Positions 37,471 through 39,388 of a stretch of 39,388 nucleotides of DNA are shown piece after piece (within the stretch, counting starts at the first letter, position 1; each line of letters starts with the position of its first letter). Made by a program: the position numbers and the translations under genes. The notes below the pieces were generated by a model, which saw only the letters and a program-made list of their open reading frames with translations, had not been told where the DNA came from and searched no databases. Origin of the DNA: an uncultured Polaribacter sp. (GTDB lineage Bacteria > Bacteroidota > Bacteroidia > Flavobacteriales > Flavobacteriaceae). Location: assembly GCA_905480405.1 (NCBI GenBank), contig CAJQQH010000117.1, forward strand, positions 1 through 39,388, in the 5' to 3' direction.

Positions 37471-39162
37471 TTATCTAATAAGTTTTCTATATTTAATACG
37501 CTTAGGCATTAAATCTCCTCCCAAACGTTTCTTCTTATTCTCTTCATATTCAGAAAAACCTCCTTCAAAGAAATACACTTCACTATTACCTTCAAAAGCA
37601 AGAATATGTGTACAAACTCTATCTAAAAACCATCTATCATGAGAAATAATTACTGCACAACCAGCAAAATTATCTAAACCTTCTTCTAATGCCCTAAGTG
37701 TATTTACATCTAAATCATTTGTTGGCTCATCTAATAAAAGAACGTTTCCTTCTTCTTTTAATGTCATTGCTAAATGCAGTCTATTTCTTTCACCCCCAGA
37801 AAGTGTATTTACTTTTTTGTTTTGTTCACTACCAGAAAAATTAAAACGGCTTAAGTAAGCTCTAGAGTTTACTTGCTTTCCTCCCATCATTACTAAATCT
37901 TGACCATCAGAAAAATTCTCCCAAATTGTTTTTTCTGGGTTTATATCTGAATGTGCCTGATCTACGTATGCAATTTTAGCAGTTTCACCAACACTGAAGC
38001 TTCCAGCATCAGCTTTTTCTTCACCCATTATCATTTTAAAAATTGTTGTCTTACCAGCACCATTGGGTCCAATAATACCAACAATACCTGCTTGTGGTAA
38101 ATTAAACTCTAAATTATCATATAATAATTTTTCACCAAAAGCTTTAGAAACACCTGTTGCTTCAATTACATTTGTACCTAAACGTGGTCCGTTTGGTATG
38201 TAAATTTCTAGCTTTTCATCTGTTTGCTTCTGATCTTGACTCATTAACTTGTCGTAATTCTTCAAACGAGCTTTTTGCTTTGTTTGACGACCTTTGGCAC
38301 CTTGACGAACCCAATCTAATTCTCTTTCTAAAGTTTTCTGATGTTTAGAAGCAGTTTTGCTTTCTTGAGCCATTCTCTTAGATTTTTGATCTAACCACTC
38401 TGCATAATTCCCTTTCCAAGGAATTCCTTGTCCTCTATCTAATTCAAGAATCCAACCAGCAACATTATCTAAAAAGTATCTATCGTGTGTTACTGCAATT
38501 ACTGTCCCTTTATATTGGGCTAAATGGTGTTCTAACCAATGTACAGATTCTGCATCTAAGTGATTGGTAGGTTCATCTAATAATAAAATTTCTGGCTCTT
38601 GTAATAATAATCTACATAAAGCAACACGCCTTTTTTCACCACCAGAAAGTACTCCAATTTTCTTATCAGAATCTGGAGTTCTTAAAGCATCCATTGCAAT
38701 TTCTAATTTGGTATCTAATTCCCAAGCATTTGCAGCATCAATTTTATCTTGTAATTCTGCTTGTTGCGCCATTAGTTTTTCCATTCTATCTGCATCAGAA
38801 TACACCTCTTCCAAACCAAACATATCGTTGATTTTGTTATATTCATCAAGAATAGCAACAGTTTCTGCAACTCCTTCTTTTACAATTTCTAAAACTGTTT
38901 TTTCTGGATCTAATTGCGGTTCTTGTTCTAAATAACCAACTTTATAACCTGGAGCAAAAGTAACATCACCTTGATAATTTTTTTCTACTCCAGCAATAAT
39001 TTTTAGTAAAGTTGATTTACCAGATCCATTTAAACCTAAAATTCCAATTTTTGCTCCATAGAAGAAACTTAAATAAATATCTTTTAAAACTTGTTTTCCT
39101 GTAGATTGATAAGTTTTAGACAACTTATTCATCGAAAAGATTACTTTCTTATCGTCGCTCAT
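37471..39162 (-). CDS. ettA: Energy-dependent translational throttle protein EttA (ABC-F)
   Basis: EttA is a soluble ABC-F ATPase that binds the ribosomal E site and gates entry into elongation according to ATP/ADP ratio. The 563-residue protein has two ATPase domains: Walker A GLNGSGKST and GPNGAGKTT, signatures LSGGEKRR and LSGGERNR, and Walker B LLLDEPTNHLD and LLLDEPTNDLD. They are joined by a basic linker (RQGAKGRQTKQKARLKNYD). The C-terminus ending RIKYRKLIR and the length match EttA (555 in E. coli) rather than Uup or ABCF3-type proteins. No membrane segments are present. It is convergent with the small-RNA candidate and downstream of a small membrane-protein gene (39-base gap). Confidence 0.95.
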   Translation of the reverse strand: MSDDKKVIFSMNKLSKTYQSTGKQVLKDIYLSFFYGAKIGILGLNGSGKSTLLKIIAGVEKNYQGDVTFAPGYKVGYLEQEPQLDPEKTVLEIVKEGVAETVAILDEYNKINDMFGLEEVYSDADRMEKLMAQQAELQDKIDAANAWELDTKLEIAMDALRTPDSDKKIGVLSGGEKRRVALCRLLLQEPEILLLDEPTNHLDAESVHWLEHHLAQYKGTVIAVTHDRYFLDNVAGWILELDRGQGIPWKGNYAEWLDQKSKRMAQESKTASKHQKTLERELDWVRQGAKGRQTKQKARLKNYDKLMSQDQKQTDEKLEIYIPNGPRLGTNVIEATGVSKAFGEKLLYDNLEFNLPQAGIVGIIGPNGAGKTTIFKMIMGEEKADAGSFSVGETAKIAYVDQAHSDINPEKTIWENFSDGQDLVMMGGKQVNSRAYLSRFNFSGSEQNKKVNTLSGGERNRLHLAMTLKEEGNVLLLDEPTNDLDVNTLRALEEGLDNFAGCAVIISHDRWFLDRVCTHILAFEGNSEVYFFEGGFSEYEENKKKRLGGDLMPKRIKYRKLIR

Positions 39163-39201
39163 TATACTATATTTTTAATTTTATTTGAAAATTGTAGTTT
39201 T

Positions 39202-39384
39202 TTATACTCTTCCTTTTAGTGCATTGAAAACCCATGCAATACAGAAGAATCCAATTCCTACCGTAGCAAAGCCCCATCCAGCAACATCTTCGTATCTATA
39301 AGCACCCATTAAAATTAAAACAACACCCATAATAATCATTAAAAAAGTCGCCCAACCAAGGACAGTATTTTTATTCATTCCCAT
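39202..39384 (-). CDS. CAL67264-family small membrane protein
   Basis: The 60-residue protein has two hydrophobic helices (about 8-27 and 34-55) separated by RYEDVAG, and a basic end (LKGRV). It matches my memory of the CAL67264 family of short flavobacterial membrane proteins, of unknown function. It lies upstream of ettA on the same strand, with a 39-base gap, and its own promoter would be outside the window. An alternative start two codons in (MNKN) cannot be excluded. Confidence 0.75.
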   Translation of the reverse strand: MGMNKNTVLGWATFLMIIMGVVLILMGAYRYEDVAGWGFATVGIGFFCIAWVFNALKGRV

Positions 39385-39388
39385 ATTT

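Noticed and set aside
38564..38935. 123-codon plus-strand open frame opposite ettA
   Set aside because: It lies wholly inside the well-supported ettA gene on the other strand, has a serine- and cysteine-rich composition typical of an antisense frame, and shows no domain.

Overview
This 39.4 kb window is AT-rich bacterial chromosome, almost certainly from a marine member of the Flavobacteriaceae (Polaribacter/Tenacibaculum-like; genus not determinable here). The grounds are: AT-rich codons; signal peptides ending in -FSQ; Bacteroidetes -7 boxes (TAnnTTTG) and no Shine-Dalgarno sequences; a TonB-dependent receptor paired with a DUF4249 lipoprotein; a monomeric NADP isocitrate dehydrogenase; and small families (DUF6095, CAL67264) that I know only from flavobacteria. 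I saw no tRNA, rRNA, CRISPR array, insertion sequence or phage gene. Family names come from reading translated sequence by eye, without any search.

Layout. 1-1.8 kb: tail of a GNAT acetyltransferase overlapping prmC, then a FucU/RbsD-like mutarotase. 1.7-8.4 kb (minus strand): a compact five-gene operon of receiver-only response regulator, membrane-anchored HEAT-repeat protein, processive GT2 glycosyltransferase, LtaS-like membrane phosphotransferase/sulfatase with C-terminal TPRs, and a TPR plus YaiO-type outer-membrane barrel. It looks like a complete polysaccharide synthesis, decoration and export machine. A divergent Hpt gene sits at its head. 8.9-13 kb: FAD-dependent oxidoreductase, a secreted protein with repeated TonB-C-like domains, and an adenosine-deaminase-family enzyme. 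13-15.4 kb (minus): a lipoprotein and a TPR adenylate cyclase broken by a frameshift inside its catalytic domain.

15.5-19 kb: a RimB-like protease, RimK, an aspartoacylase-family deacylase and an alpha/beta hydrolase, packed as one unit. 19.4-25 kb: trmD, a GT39-type membrane glycosyltransferase, rplS with a clear terminator, a 0.7 kb non-coding stretch, then icd with a clear terminator. 25-32.5 kb: a tripartite efflux set (HlyD adaptor, MacB-like permease without an ATPase, TolC) followed by a TonB-dependent receptor and a DUF4249 lipoprotein. 32.5-36.2 kb: murQ, DUF6095, an ATP-grasp enzyme, a probable permuted papain-fold (LRAT/YiiX-like) protein, and a DinB protein on the other strand. 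36.4-39.4 kb: a secreted repeat protein behind a sigma-54-like promoter, a possible small RNA, ettA, and a small membrane protein.

The most notable items are the polysaccharide operon with its phosphorelay parts, the ATP-grasp plus papain-fold pair, the cyclase frameshift, the ATPase-less efflux set, the sigma-54-like promoter, and the small-RNA candidate beside ettA.
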